Part shown: positions 34,204 through 42,376 of the stretch, in pieces | Position numbering within the stretch: the stretch's first letter is position 1 | How the letters are laid out: the number at the start of each line of letters is the position of its first letter | NCBI GenBank assembly: GCA_034679345.1 | Contig: JAXDAY010000009.1 | Span: 62,001-126,000, forward strand | Origin: JAXDAY01 sp034679345 | Lineage (GTDB): Bacteria > Eisenbacteria > RBG-16-71-46 > CAIMUX01 > VGJL01 | Length of the DNA stretch: 64,000 nt | Reading direction: 5' to 3' | Notes under the pieces: model-generated | Databases searched by the model: none | What the model was told of the DNA's origin: nothing | What the model saw: only the letters and a program-made list of their open reading frames with translations | Made by a program: the position numbers and the translations under genes

Positions 34204-35316
34204 TCAGGCGCGGGGCGTCGCGAGGATCAACCCGGCGATCTCATCGGCCAGACCGGCGCGGACCCTCGCCGGCGCGCGCGTCTCGCGCCGGCGTATCGCG
34301 ATCGAGTCGAGATCGGCCAACGAGGCGATCTGGCGAAGCTTGCCCTCGGCGATCAACCTTCGATCCACGGCTCCGAGGGGAGCGGCCAAGACCGTATAAG
34401 CCGGCGTTCCGAGAAGCGCGGCCTCACGGTTCATCGTGCCGCCTGCGCTCACCACGAGATCGGCTCGCGCGAGAAGATCGAGCCCAGGCACGGGCCGCGC
34501 GAGGATCCTTACGTTTCGCCGACCCAGGTCGAGCACCGAGCGCGCCTGGTCCCGCGTGCGCGGCGAGACGAGGACGAGCGCGCTCTCAACATCGGCGATC
34601 CGCTCCACGACGCGGTCGAAGAGGGCGTTCTCGAATCCGTGATAGAGCGCGAAGGTCGCCGGCGGACGAAGGACCGCCAGGATCGCTCGATCGAGCCAAT
34701 CGCGTTCCTCGATCGCGGGCTCGATCGCATCCCGCAGCCTTCCATCGAAGGCTGGGTCGGGAGCGAAGCCCTCCAGGTAGACCTCCTCCTTGAACCCGTC
34801 GTAGCGGACGACCTTGGACGGAGAGGCTCCGCATCGGGCGAGGTCGGCTTCCGGGAAGACCGCCGGGACGATCACCCGGCGCGCGAGCCGGAAGCTCAAG
34901 TGATTCGCCGGCTGAAACTCGTAGTCCATCAAGGTGACCGAGGGAATCCCGCAGAGCCGGGCGGCGATGATCTGCGCATACGAGCCGTGGCTCGCGGCGA
35001 GGTCGACTTTCTGATCGCGGATAGAGCGGGCCAAGGCGAACGCGCGGCCCGCCACGCGCGCCCCTTTCGTCAGGCGATTGCGGCCCGAGTGCCCGCCGAT
35101 CACGCGCGCCCGCAGCTCGTGGGTCTCGAGGAGATCGACCGTCTGGGCGAAGTCCCGCGCCGTGAGCAGGATCTCGGCGCCCCGCCGCCGCATGCGCGGG
35201 ATCAGCGGCGCGAAGAACGGGACGTGCGGAGAGTTGGCAAGATCGATCCACACTCGGGCCGGCCCGGCGTGGGTCGCGCGCGTCATCCCGTCGATCTCCG
35301 CCTGTCGGGCCGGCAT
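34204..35316 (-). CDS. DUF354 family protein (GT-B glycosyltransferase-like)
   Basis: This 370-residue cytoplasmic protein matches the DUF354 family, which has a two-lobed GT-B-like fold related to UDP-sugar epimerases and glycosyltransferases. Visible family features are WIDLANSPHVPFFAPLI at the start, AASHGSYAQIIAARLCGIPSVTLMDYEFQPAN in the middle and DLVVSAGGTMNREAALLGTPAYTVLA in the C-terminal lobe. The last resembles a nucleotide-sugar binding loop. A GGAGGAG site precedes the ATG at 35316; an ATG ten codons in is an alternative. It ends 34 bp from the convergent ATPase gene. Proteins of this family often lie near polysaccharide genes, as here with three membrane glycosyltransferase-like genes nearby, but its reaction is not known to me. 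Confidence 0.85.
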   Translation of the reverse strand: MPARQAEIDGMTRATHAGPARVWIDLANSPHVPFFAPLIPRMRRRGAEILLTARDFAQTVDLLETHELRARVIGGHSGRNRLTKGARVAGRAFALARSIRDQKVDLAASHGSYAQIIAARLCGIPSVTLMDYEFQPANHLSFRLARRVIVPAVFPEADLARCGASPSKVVRYDGFKEEVYLEGFAPDPAFDGRLRDAIEPAIEERDWLDRAILAVLRPPATFALYHGFENALFDRVVERIADVESALVLVSPRTRDQARSVLDLGRRNVRILARPVPGLDLLARADLVVSAGGTMNREAALLGTPAYTVLAAPLGAVDRRLIAEGKLRQIASLADLDSIAIRRRETRAPARVRAGLADEIAGLILATPRA

Positions 35317-35463
35317 GCTCCTCCTCCGCAGGTTGGGCAGGATACCACCGCTTCAGACCTTGCGCATCGGATTCCGCTCGGATTCCGCGTGAAGACGACG
35401 CCGGCTCGATGGATCCTACCGCGAGGGCTTGACCTCCCCTCGCGGATGGGGTTCCTTCGCGGA

Positions 35464-37449
35464 ATGAGACGAAGCCGCTCGCTCGCCGACCGGAAGATGC
35501 CGGATCAGCCGACCGCCATCGACCGATGGAGCGAGGATCGCAGGAGCCTTCTCCTCGCCGGCGCGCTTCTCCTGGCGGCGAGCCTCTGGGCGGCCACGCG
35601 CGCGGTCAGCTCCGGCGATCTCTGGGTCTCGCTCGGATGCGGCCGCTACATCCTCTCGCACGGCGTCACCCGCACCGATCCATTCGCCTTCACCTCGCCG
35701 CCCGGGACCTGGGTCAACCAGAACTGGCTCTCCCATGTCCTCTTCTCGGCGATCCACTCCGTTTCGGGGCTCTCCGGCCTGGCCATCTGGCGCATCCTCG
35801 CGGCCGGAGCGACGCTGCTTCTGCTCGGCAGGTCCGCGATCCGGCTCGGCGCGTCCCGGACGATGGCGGGCCTCGCGATTCTCGCCATGGCGGTCGTCGG
35901 CCGCCCGTACATCGACTCGCGTCCCAACCTCCATACGCTGCTCTTGAGCGCGGCGCTCATTGCATGGCTGACCGGCGGCGGAGCGGGACGAGCGCGGCGC
36001 TACGGCCTGCTCCTCGCGATGCTCGTCCTCTGGGCGAATCTCCACGGCGGATTCCTCTTCGGGATCCTCGCCCTGGGAGCGGCGGGAGTTGCCGGGGCGC
36101 TGCGGAGTCGGCGCCTCGTGCCTGAGCTTCTCCTCCCCATCGCAGCGATCGCGGCGTCGATCGTCTCGCCCTATGGAATCGCCAATCTGACCCACCCGTG
36201 GGAGGTGTCAGCGGGCGAAGCGGCGCAGCATTGGCGACGTGTCGCCGAATGGCGCCCGGCCTTCGCCCCGGGCGCCCTGGCGGATCCCGGAGTGAGGGCG
36301 TTCTGGATCATCGTCCTTGCGGGGATCGCGGCGGCTCTCCTGGCCCTGCGTGACCGCCGCCGGAGAGCGGACGACTCGCCTGAGGCTGGAAGAGGGCTTC
36401 GAATCACCGCCGTCGCTCTGGTCGCCTTCGGGCTCGCGGCTGCGAGCCGCCGGTTCATTCCCCTCTTCGCCATCGCGGCGCTTCCCCCGATCGCCGCGAG
36501 CTTCACGCGCGCCTGGCCGCGACTTCGCGTCACGGGTCCGCTCGCCGCGATCCTGGTCGGCGTCCTCCTCATCGCCGCCTGCGCCGATTTCGCCTCGCGA
36601 CTCCTGCTTCCCAACGGGCTATGGCCCCGATCGCTCGGCTGGAGCTCCCGTCTCGTTCGAGTCGACGAGCAACCGCGCGAGGCGGCCGATTTCGTCGTCT
36701 CATCGGAGGCTCGCGGACGGATCTTCACCGACTGGCTCTGGGGCGGCTATCTCTTGTACAGCGCACCGCTGGAGAACGGGACGACGCGCTACAAGATCTA
36801 CATCGACGGCCGCGCGCAGGCCGCCTACCCGGCTCGGATCTCGATCGATCTCGATGCCCTTGAGGCCGCGGCCGGCCGGCGCGATTCGGATGCGATTCGA
36901 GCGTTCCTCGACTCCTACGCGATCGACCTTTGCGTTCTCGACCGCCGCGGATCCGGGCTCGCGGAGATCGTCCCCGAGTTGGAGGGCTGGGTCGGCTTGT
37001 ACGCCGATGACAAGGCGGTTATCGCCGCGCGCGAATCGCATGCCTCCTCCCTCGCGCAAGGCCGTTTCCCAGAGCCGGCGATCGCGGAGGCGAGCGTTGC
37101 GCTCCGGCTGCGCACGGGCGGGGGATCGATCGCGGAAGCGTTCGGGCATGCCCTTCGATCCGTTCGCGTGCGACCGACGACCGTCGGGGTCACCGAGATG
37201 ACGCGCCTCGCGCTCGCCGACGCCTCCGCGGACGCGTTCGCCCAGGCGGCGGCGGAATGCGACCGCATCCTCGGCACATCGATCGACGATCCGCCCGCCA
37301 CGGCGCTCGCCACGCGCGCCAACACGGCGCAGTGCCGGTCGATCCTCGCATCGAGGCAGGGCAATCGATCCGAGGCGGCGCGGCTGCATGCCGAGGCGCT
37401 CCGCCTCGCTGCCGAGGCCGAAGCGATCGCACCGCGCTACCTTCGCTGA
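35464..37449 (+). CDS. Polytopic membrane protein, GT-C glycosyltransferase-like
   Basis: This integral membrane protein of about 661 residues has around ten hydrophobic helices in its first 400 residues and a soluble C-terminal part. The first outer loop has SSGDLWVSLGCGRYILSHG, TDPFAFTSPPGTWVNQNWL, an arrangement of acidic and Trp residues seen in GT-C-type lipid-linked sugar transferases and related uncharacterised proteins. The C-terminal part (from about 400) has FTDWLWGGYLLYSAP and YIDGRAQAAYPA, and ends in an Ala/Glu-rich helical repeat region (ARANTAQCRSILASRQGNRSEAARLHAEAL) that looks TPR-like. The start is uncertain: ATG at 35446, 35464 and 35497 are all in frame with weak ribosome-binding sites. 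Its 3' end overlaps the convergent gene by 13 bp. Function is not established. Confidence 0.72.
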   Translation: MRRSRSLADRKMPDQPTAIDRWSEDRRSLLLAGALLLAASLWAATRAVSSGDLWVSLGCGRYILSHGVTRTDPFAFTSPPGTWVNQNWLSHVLFSAIHSVSGLSGLAIWRILAAGATLLLLGRSAIRLGASRTMAGLAILAMAVVGRPYIDSRPNLHTLLLSAALIAWLTGGGAGRARRYGLLLAMLVLWANLHGGFLFGILALGAAGVAGALRSRRLVPELLLPIAAIAASIVSPYGIANLTHPWEVSAGEAAQHWRRVAEWRPAFAPGALADPGVRAFWIIVLAGIAAALLALRDRRRRADDSPEAGRGLRITAVALVAFGLAAASRRFIPLFAIAALPPIAASFTRAWPRLRVTGPLAAILVGVLLIAACADFASRLLLPNGLWPRSLGWSSRLVRVDEQPREAADFVVSSEARGRIFTDWLWGGYLLYSAPLENGTTRYKIYIDGRAQAAYPARISIDLDALEAAAGRRDSDAIRAFLDSYAIDLCVLDRRGSGLAEIVPELEGWVGLYADDKAVIAARESHASSLAQGRFPEPAIAEASVALRLRTGGGSIAEAFGHALRSVRVRPTTVGVTEMTRLALADASADAFAQAAAECDRILGTSIDDPPATALATRANTAQCRSILASRQGNRSEAARLHAEALRLAAEAEAIAPRYLR

Positions 37450-39050
37450 GGCTCCGCCGCGGGGAGATCCAGCAGACGGATCTCGACGCCGGGCTCGTCC
37501 CCCTCATAGCCGAAGGTTTCCACGAGCCTGCCGGCATCGAGCCCCCCGGGTGGGACGATCGCCCAGACCCGGCCGGCCAGGAGCGGCGCGAAATCCTCCG
37601 CGTCCTGCGGGGAGTGGATGTAGAGAATCTCGCCCGAGCGCCGGACCCGGTGAAAAGTCTCCGTCTGGAGGACCTCCCGCTCTTCCCGCTGGTACGCCTC
37701 CGGCGTCTGGAGCCCGAAGAGGATCGCATAGACATAAGCCTGGGGGTTTCCCACCGCGTCGATCGCCACGATCTCGCCCGCCTGGCGCTCCCGCGCCACA
37801 CGCTCGATCGCCCGCGCGTCGGCCGTGTGGTAGAGCGGGGCCACCGCGCGCGCATGCGCGCCGGCGAAGCGCGCGCCGAAGAGCGCGGCATTGATCGCGA
37901 CGAGCAGGAGCACCGCGGCGATCACGAGTCGGGCGCTCCTTCCGCGCAGCCGCGAGATCCCCCAGACCATCCCCGAGCCGGAGAGGATCTGGAAGACCGG
38001 CAAGCCCACGGCCGCGCGCAACGAGTGCGGCACATACTCCGGACGATCCCCCAGGCTGCTCGCCGATGCGATCGGATAGAGCAGCAGCCACAGGACAAAG
38101 AACCGGTCCCATGGATCCCGCCTGCGGATCGCAAGCGTCACGCCCACGGGCAGCAGGAGAGCCTCGATCCAGAGAAGCTCCCCCATCCCCGCGGGCGAAT
38201 GAAGCGCACTCCCATCGCCGCTCAGGAACAGGAAGCCGGGCGCGAAGTGGCGGAGATACTGCCAGCCCACGAGAAGGAGCGCCGATCCGAGCGGCTGCAC
38301 ATTCGTGAGGACGGAGGCCGCCTGGGTCCGAGCGAGAAGTCGATCCGGATGCGCCGCCGATGCGATCGCAAGGGGGAGGCAGGCCGCAATCGCCGCCGCG
38401 ATCCAGTAGCGATTCGATCGATCTCCACGCAAGGGGAAGCCCGGCACCAGGAGCGCGAGCGAGGCGATCGGCAGGAACGCCCGCGCGGAGGGGTACGAGT
38501 AGAGCCCCGCGGCGAGCGCGAAGCCTCCCGCAACGGCGCGCCTCGCGGAGATCGCCGAGCCCCGCGCGTCGCGACTCAGCAGCCAGAGAGCGGTCACGAG
38601 GAAAGCCGGCGTGAGGCTCGCCTCGTGACCGAACCTCGAGAGGACGATCGCCCAGGGCGCGAGGGCGAGCAAACACGCGCTGGCGAGGGCGGCCCCGCCG
38701 CCGCGGATCCGTCTTACGAACAGGTAGCAGGCAGCGACGGTCCAGATGCCCGCCAGCGCCGCCGGGAGCCTCGCCGACGCCACGCCGGGCCCCAGGATCG
38801 CGATGCCCGGGATCGTCAGGATCGCATAGAGGGAGGTTCGGTTGTCTCCCGCGCCGAAGCCCTCGAGGAAGACCGGCCACGCCCGCCCGGACCGATCCGC
38901 TCCGGTCGCGAGCAGGCTCCATCCGTCGACTCCGTTGCTCGCCTCGTCTTGGTGGATCGGCGGCGGCCATCGATCGAGGCCGGGCAGGCGCGTCAGCGCC
39001 GCGGCCAGGAGGATCGCCGCGAGGAGGATGCGAGCCCTACCGGTCCTCAT
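37437..39050 (-). CDS. Glycosyltransferase family 39-like membrane protein (PMT_2/ArnT type)
   Basis: This 537-residue integral membrane protein has about ten to twelve hydrophobic helices. The N-terminus carries LTRLPGLDRWPPPIHQDEASNGVDGWSLLATG, the position of the acidic catalytic pair in GT39/ArnT-type enzymes that move sugars from polyprenyl phosphate to lipids or proteins outside the inner membrane. The motif SRFGHEASLTPAFLVTALWLLS is typical of the PMT_2 region. The last 120 residues form a soluble extracytoplasmic domain. It overlaps the upstream gene by 14 bp and the convergent gene by 13 bp. It is the last gene of a minus-strand run that begins with topoisomerase VI. Donor and acceptor are unknown. 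Confidence 0.82.
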   Translation of the reverse strand: MRTGRARILLAAILLAAALTRLPGLDRWPPPIHQDEASNGVDGWSLLATGADRSGRAWPVFLEGFGAGDNRTSLYAILTIPGIAILGPGVASARLPAALAGIWTVAACYLFVRRIRGGGAALASACLLALAPWAIVLSRFGHEASLTPAFLVTALWLLSRDARGSAISARRAVAGGFALAAGLYSYPSARAFLPIASLALLVPGFPLRGDRSNRYWIAAAIAACLPLAIASAAHPDRLLARTQAASVLTNVQPLGSALLLVGWQYLRHFAPGFLFLSGDGSALHSPAGMGELLWIEALLLPVGVTLAIRRRDPWDRFFVLWLLLYPIASASSLGDRPEYVPHSLRAAVGLPVFQILSGSGMVWGISRLRGRSARLVIAAVLLLVAINAALFGARFAGAHARAVAPLYHTADARAIERVARERQAGEIVAIDAVGNPQAYVYAILFGLQTPEAYQREEREVLQTETFHRVRRSGEILYIHSPQDAEDFAPLLAGRVWAIVPPGGLDAGRLVETFGYEGDEPGVEIRLLDLPAAEPQRR

Positions 39051-40263
39051 GGGATCCCTCCTGGATCTCGGCCCGCAGAAGGAGAATGGCGATGGCGATG
39101 AAACCCGCGGCGACGATCGCGCCGTGCAGCGTGACCGCCTCGACGATCCTCGCGATCGCGGGGATTCCGGGCGCTACGACGAGCAGATTGAGCCAGATCC
39201 CCGCGGAGGCGACGACGAAGGCGGCCATCCACCGGCGATCGTGGACGACCGCCGCCGCGAAGCTCGCGAGAGCCGGCACGAGATAGCGCTCGTGGATCTG
39301 CGTGGGCAGCAGAAAGAAGGCGAACCACTGGAGGGTGAGGAGCCTCCACGCCCGCCCGTTCTCTCGGATCCGGAACGCGCGCCATGCGATCCATGCGCTC
39401 GCCGCGAGGAGCAGCGCGATCCCGATCGACTTCGGCGCGATTCCCGCGACGAGCGCCCCGTCGTCGCGGACGAGCTCCCCCGGGGAGCCGGCGAGCCACC
39501 CCACCACCCCCCATGGATTGAAGGCATGGAGCGAGAGGTAGGGATAGACATTCCCGGCGCCGACATAGATCCGCACGAGAGCGGATCCATCCCCGGCGAG
39601 GACGAAGGGAAGCGACAGGAAGGATGCGACGACGGCTCCCGAGCCGACGGCCCGCAAGAGCCCGCCGGCTCCGCAGCGTCCCAGAAGAAGCGCCGCCGAC
39701 GCGGGGAGGACGACCATCGCCTGCGGCTTGGTGAGAAGCGCGATCGCGAGGAGCGCGCCGGCGGCGACCGGGGAGCGCCGCAGGATCATCCACCAACCGG
39801 CGACGACGATTCCGCCGAGGAGGAGGTCGGCTTGGCCCCAGAAGGACGACAGCCAGATCGCGGCGGGATGGAAGGCGAGCAGCGCGGCCGCCCCTCGTGG
39901 CCCGAGCCTTCCGTCGGCCTCCTTGCGGCGCGCGAGCGCGGCGAGGAGCGCCGCGGCGGCGAGGTCGCCCGCAATCGAAGGCAGCTTCACGAAGGCGGTG
40001 AGCCAGGCCGAATCGCCCGCCGACGGCCAGATCGCCCGGTAGAGGAGGCCCAATCCGCAGAGCAGGAACATGATGACCGGCGGGTAGGCTTGGCCGGGCA
40101 GCTCGAGCTGGTAGACATTCCAGAGGCCGAACTCGGCCGAGTAGCTGAGCCACGACTTCCAGTAGGCGACATCGGGCGGATAGCCGAGGCGAGCGATCAG
40201 GGGGAGGCGGAGGAGCAGTCCGGCCAGGAGGATTGCGGGGATCAGGCGGTCCGGCCGTCTCAT
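39037..40263 (-). CDS. GT-C-type membrane glycosyltransferase (GT87/GT39-like)
   Basis: This 408-residue polytopic protein begins at the ATG 40261-40263, which overlaps the stop of the YihY gene (ATGA). An upstream extension of the frame overlaps that gene and was rejected. The first loop has ARLGYPPDVAYWKSWLSYSAEFGLWNVYQLELPGQAYPPVIMFLLCG, the pattern of GT87-like mannosyltransferases with an Asp near the membrane and a conserved YPP. Further on, WGQADLLLGGIVVAGWWM and LLTKPQAMVVLPA are characteristic of that group. Around nine to ten helices are visible. It probably adds sugars from polyprenyl-phosphate donors to envelope lipids or polymers. Its 3' end overlaps the next glycosyltransferase by 14 bp, so the two are likely made together. 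Confidence 0.82.
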   Translation of the reverse strand: MRRPDRLIPAILLAGLLLRLPLIARLGYPPDVAYWKSWLSYSAEFGLWNVYQLELPGQAYPPVIMFLLCGLGLLYRAIWPSAGDSAWLTAFVKLPSIAGDLAAAALLAALARRKEADGRLGPRGAAALLAFHPAAIWLSSFWGQADLLLGGIVVAGWWMILRRSPVAAGALLAIALLTKPQAMVVLPASAALLLGRCGAGGLLRAVGSGAVVASFLSLPFVLAGDGSALVRIYVGAGNVYPYLSLHAFNPWGVVGWLAGSPGELVRDDGALVAGIAPKSIGIALLLAASAWIAWRAFRIRENGRAWRLLTLQWFAFFLLPTQIHERYLVPALASFAAAVVHDRRWMAAFVVASAGIWLNLLVVAPGIPAIARIVEAVTLHGAIVAAGFIAIAILLLRAEIQEGSHEDR

Positions 40264-41180
40264 CCCGGGGCGCCGCTCCCGTCGCCCAGGCGCTTGAGTC
40301 TCCTCTCGGCCCTCATCCGAGTGATCGCCGCCGCGACTTCCGCTCCGAGGAGGAAGACGAGGCCGCCGATGTAGACCCACACCAGAATCGCCATCGCCGA
40401 TCCGAGGATCGGATAGGCGCGGGCGTAGTCCTTGCGGGTCAGGTAGGAGCTGAGCGCCTGCCGCGCCCATTCCCACAGGAGGGCCGTGAGAAAGCCCCCC
40501 GTGAAGGCCGCCACCCACGGAACCCGCCGCATCGGAATCCAGCGGAAGAGGAGGGTGACGATCAGCCCGGAGGCGAAGAAGCCGAGCCCCAGCTCCGCGA
40601 GGCGGAGGTTTCCCGGAGTGATCTCACCCGTCTTGCGGGCGACGGTATCCAGAACGATGTCGGTCACGAGCGATATGAATGTGAGCAGCGCGACGCCGAC
40701 GACGAGCAGGAAGGAGACGAGCCGGGTGCGAATGAAGCGGATCACCTGAATCCGAAACGGCACGGGATCGGTCGAGACGTGGAGATCCCACACCACCTGC
40801 AGGGAGTTGTCGAGCATGCCGAACGCGCCCGTTCCCGCCACGATGAGCATGATGGCTCCCACGAGTCCGAGGCCTTCCTTCGCCTGCTCCGTGGCCCCGA
40901 TGGCGGCGATGACCGTCTGCGCGATCTGGGGGGATGCCCCTTCCGAGACGATGCGGAAGAGCGAGTCCTTGAACGACGCGGCGCCGCCCCATGATGCCAG
41001 GAAGAATGCGAAGCTCGAGGTGAGCAGAATGAGGAGCGGGACCAGGGAGAAGATGCCGTAGAAGGCGATCGCCGCCCCGAGCTGCGTGCAGCGGTGGCGC
41101 ACCCAGCCGGAGTAGACCTCCCCCACGAGGCGAGCGAGCCACAGGAGCGCCGATCGAAGCCGATGAACCGGTTCGATCAC
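40260..41180 (-). CDS. YihY/BrkB-family inner-membrane protein
   Basis: This 306-residue protein shows the YihY/virulence factor BrkB (once 'ribonuclease BN') family pattern: RCTQLGAAIAFYGIFSLVPLLILLTS in the first helix, VAGTGAFGMLDNSLQVVWDL, FRWIPMRRVPWVAAFTGGFLTALLWEWARQALSSYL and YPILGSAMAILVWVYIGGLVFLLGAEVAAA. Six membrane helices are expected. The start is a GTG at 41178-41180, 10 bp after the topoisomerase VI A stop. The biochemical role of this family is unknown; the old RNase annotation was assigned in error. Its position downstream of topoisomerase genes is unusual and may only reflect shared transcription. Confidence 0.92.
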   Translation of the reverse strand: MIEPVHRLRSALLWLARLVGEVYSGWVRHRCTQLGAAIAFYGIFSLVPLLILLTSSFAFFLASWGGAASFKDSLFRIVSEGASPQIAQTVIAAIGATEQAKEGLGLVGAIMLIVAGTGAFGMLDNSLQVVWDLHVSTDPVPFRIQVIRFIRTRLVSFLLVVGVALLTFISLVTDIVLDTVARKTGEITPGNLRLAELGLGFFASGLIVTLLFRWIPMRRVPWVAAFTGGFLTALLWEWARQALSSYLTRKDYARAYPILGSAMAILVWVYIGGLVFLLGAEVAAAITRMRAERRLKRLGDGSGAPG

Positions 41181-41190
41181 GATCCGTCCC

Positions 41191-42345
41191 CTACGGGAGG
41201 AACCGATCGGGGTTCGAGAGCTTCGCGGGCAAGTATTCCTCGATCACGTAGTTCAACCCCCACTTGGCCAGGGCCTGCTGCTCGGCGCGCACGCCCATCT
41301 GCAGCAGCTTCTCCATGGCCGCCCTCCAGGGCCGATGGCGATGGAAGAAAGGATCGTTCTTGATCGCGTCCCGCGCGCGTTTGACGTCGACCTCCTTCAG
41401 GGGGTGAGTGGGAAGCTTGTAGTCGGTGATGTCCTGCGGAGTCACGCCCAGGAATCGCGCGTGGGGGACGCAGAAGAACTGGTTGATGTGCGCGGCGTTG
41501 CCGCTTCCGACCTTGAGCGTCCGGTAGATATTCGAGATTCCGTAGGGATCGCAGTCCACGAAGGCGTAGACGGGGAGCTTCCTCTCATCGGCGAGACGCC
41601 GGATGAAGCGCCGGGTCGCGCGCGTGGGGACTCCCCCCATCGAGATCAGGATGCACCCCGCAGTCTTCCAGAACTTGTGGCTCTGGAGGCGCTGGAACAT
41701 GCCTCCCGTTTCGATGGCCAGGATGAACTTCGCGTCGGTCTCGAATCCAAGCTGCTCCACGGAGGAGGGGATCGAGTAGGCCCCGCTCCCGAATCGCGTG
41801 CAGTCGATCCGCTCGATCGCCCCCGTCTCGATGTCCGGATCCAGGACGACGAGCTCCCCCGCCACCGCGCCTCCGTGCTCGTCGGGAATGAAGCGGAGCT
41901 GCTCCCGGTTGATCTCGTCTTGGGAAAAGAGCGCCTCGATGTCGTCCATCACCGTGTCGGACTCGTCCTGCTCGTGGAACATCGCCTCCCCCCAGTTCTT
42001 CGACTGGTAGTAGGCGTCTCGCTTCGTCGCGAAGTCGTTGGTCTCGATCAGCTCCTTGGAGAGGGTCATCATCCGCAGGGTCTGCGCGAATGTCTTGACC
42101 GTGTTGACCGTGAGGGTCCGGACCTTCCGCTGCCGTCCGATCTCGAGGAACCCCCTCTTCTCCGAGTAGGAGACGTTCCCGAGGGAGCGTACGGGGAATC
42201 GCATCTCCGGCTTCTGGCGCTTGCCGATCTTCTTGTGGATCTCCGAGGCCGTCGAATGGATGAGGGCGACCGTCTGCTTGTCGAGCTTGGAGTTGCGCGC
42301 CCGCACCTCCTTCAGCGCCCCGTCATCGAGCTTCTTCTTTCTCAT
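41191..42345 (-). CDS. top6A: DNA topoisomerase VI subunit A (Spo11-like)
   Basis: This 384-residue protein is the DNA-cleaving subunit of a type IIB topoisomerase. Its winged-helix region contains TKRDAYYQSKNWGEAMF followed by QDESDTVMDDIEAL; the Tyr pair holds the expected catalytic tyrosine. The TOPRIM metal-binding fold is present with LAIETGGMFQRL (the conserved Glu) and YAFVDCDPYGI (the DxD pair). Length and domain order agree with archaeal subunit A. The ATG at 42345 is chosen because the basic start MRKKKLDDG follows; the frame is open back to 42420 but that part overlaps subunit B. It lies 31 bp after subunit B in the same direction. Topoisomerase VI is widespread in archaea and plants but rare in bacteria. 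Confidence 0.93.
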   Translation of the reverse strand: MRKKKLDDGALKEVRARNSKLDKQTVALIHSTASEIHKKIGKRQKPEMRFPVRSLGNVSYSEKRGFLEIGRQRKVRTLTVNTVKTFAQTLRMMTLSKELIETNDFATKRDAYYQSKNWGEAMFHEQDESDTVMDDIEALFSQDEINREQLRFIPDEHGGAVAGELVVLDPDIETGAIERIDCTRFGSGAYSIPSSVEQLGFETDAKFILAIETGGMFQRLQSHKFWKTAGCILISMGGVPTRATRRFIRRLADERKLPVYAFVDCDPYGISNIYRTLKVGSGNAAHINQFFCVPHARFLGVTPQDITDYKLPTHPLKEVDVKRARDAIKNDPFFHRHRPWRAAMEKLLQMGVRAEQQALAKWGLNYVIEEYLPAKLSNPDRFLP

Positions 42346-42376
42346 CGCGAGAGCCGCTCCTCTCGGGCGTCCCGGG

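Noticed and set aside
34639..35463. N-terminal extension of the GT-C-like membrane protein back to 34639
   Set aside because: The frame is open but antisense to the DUF354 gene and reads as charged shadow sequence; the hydrophobic protein begins near 35464.
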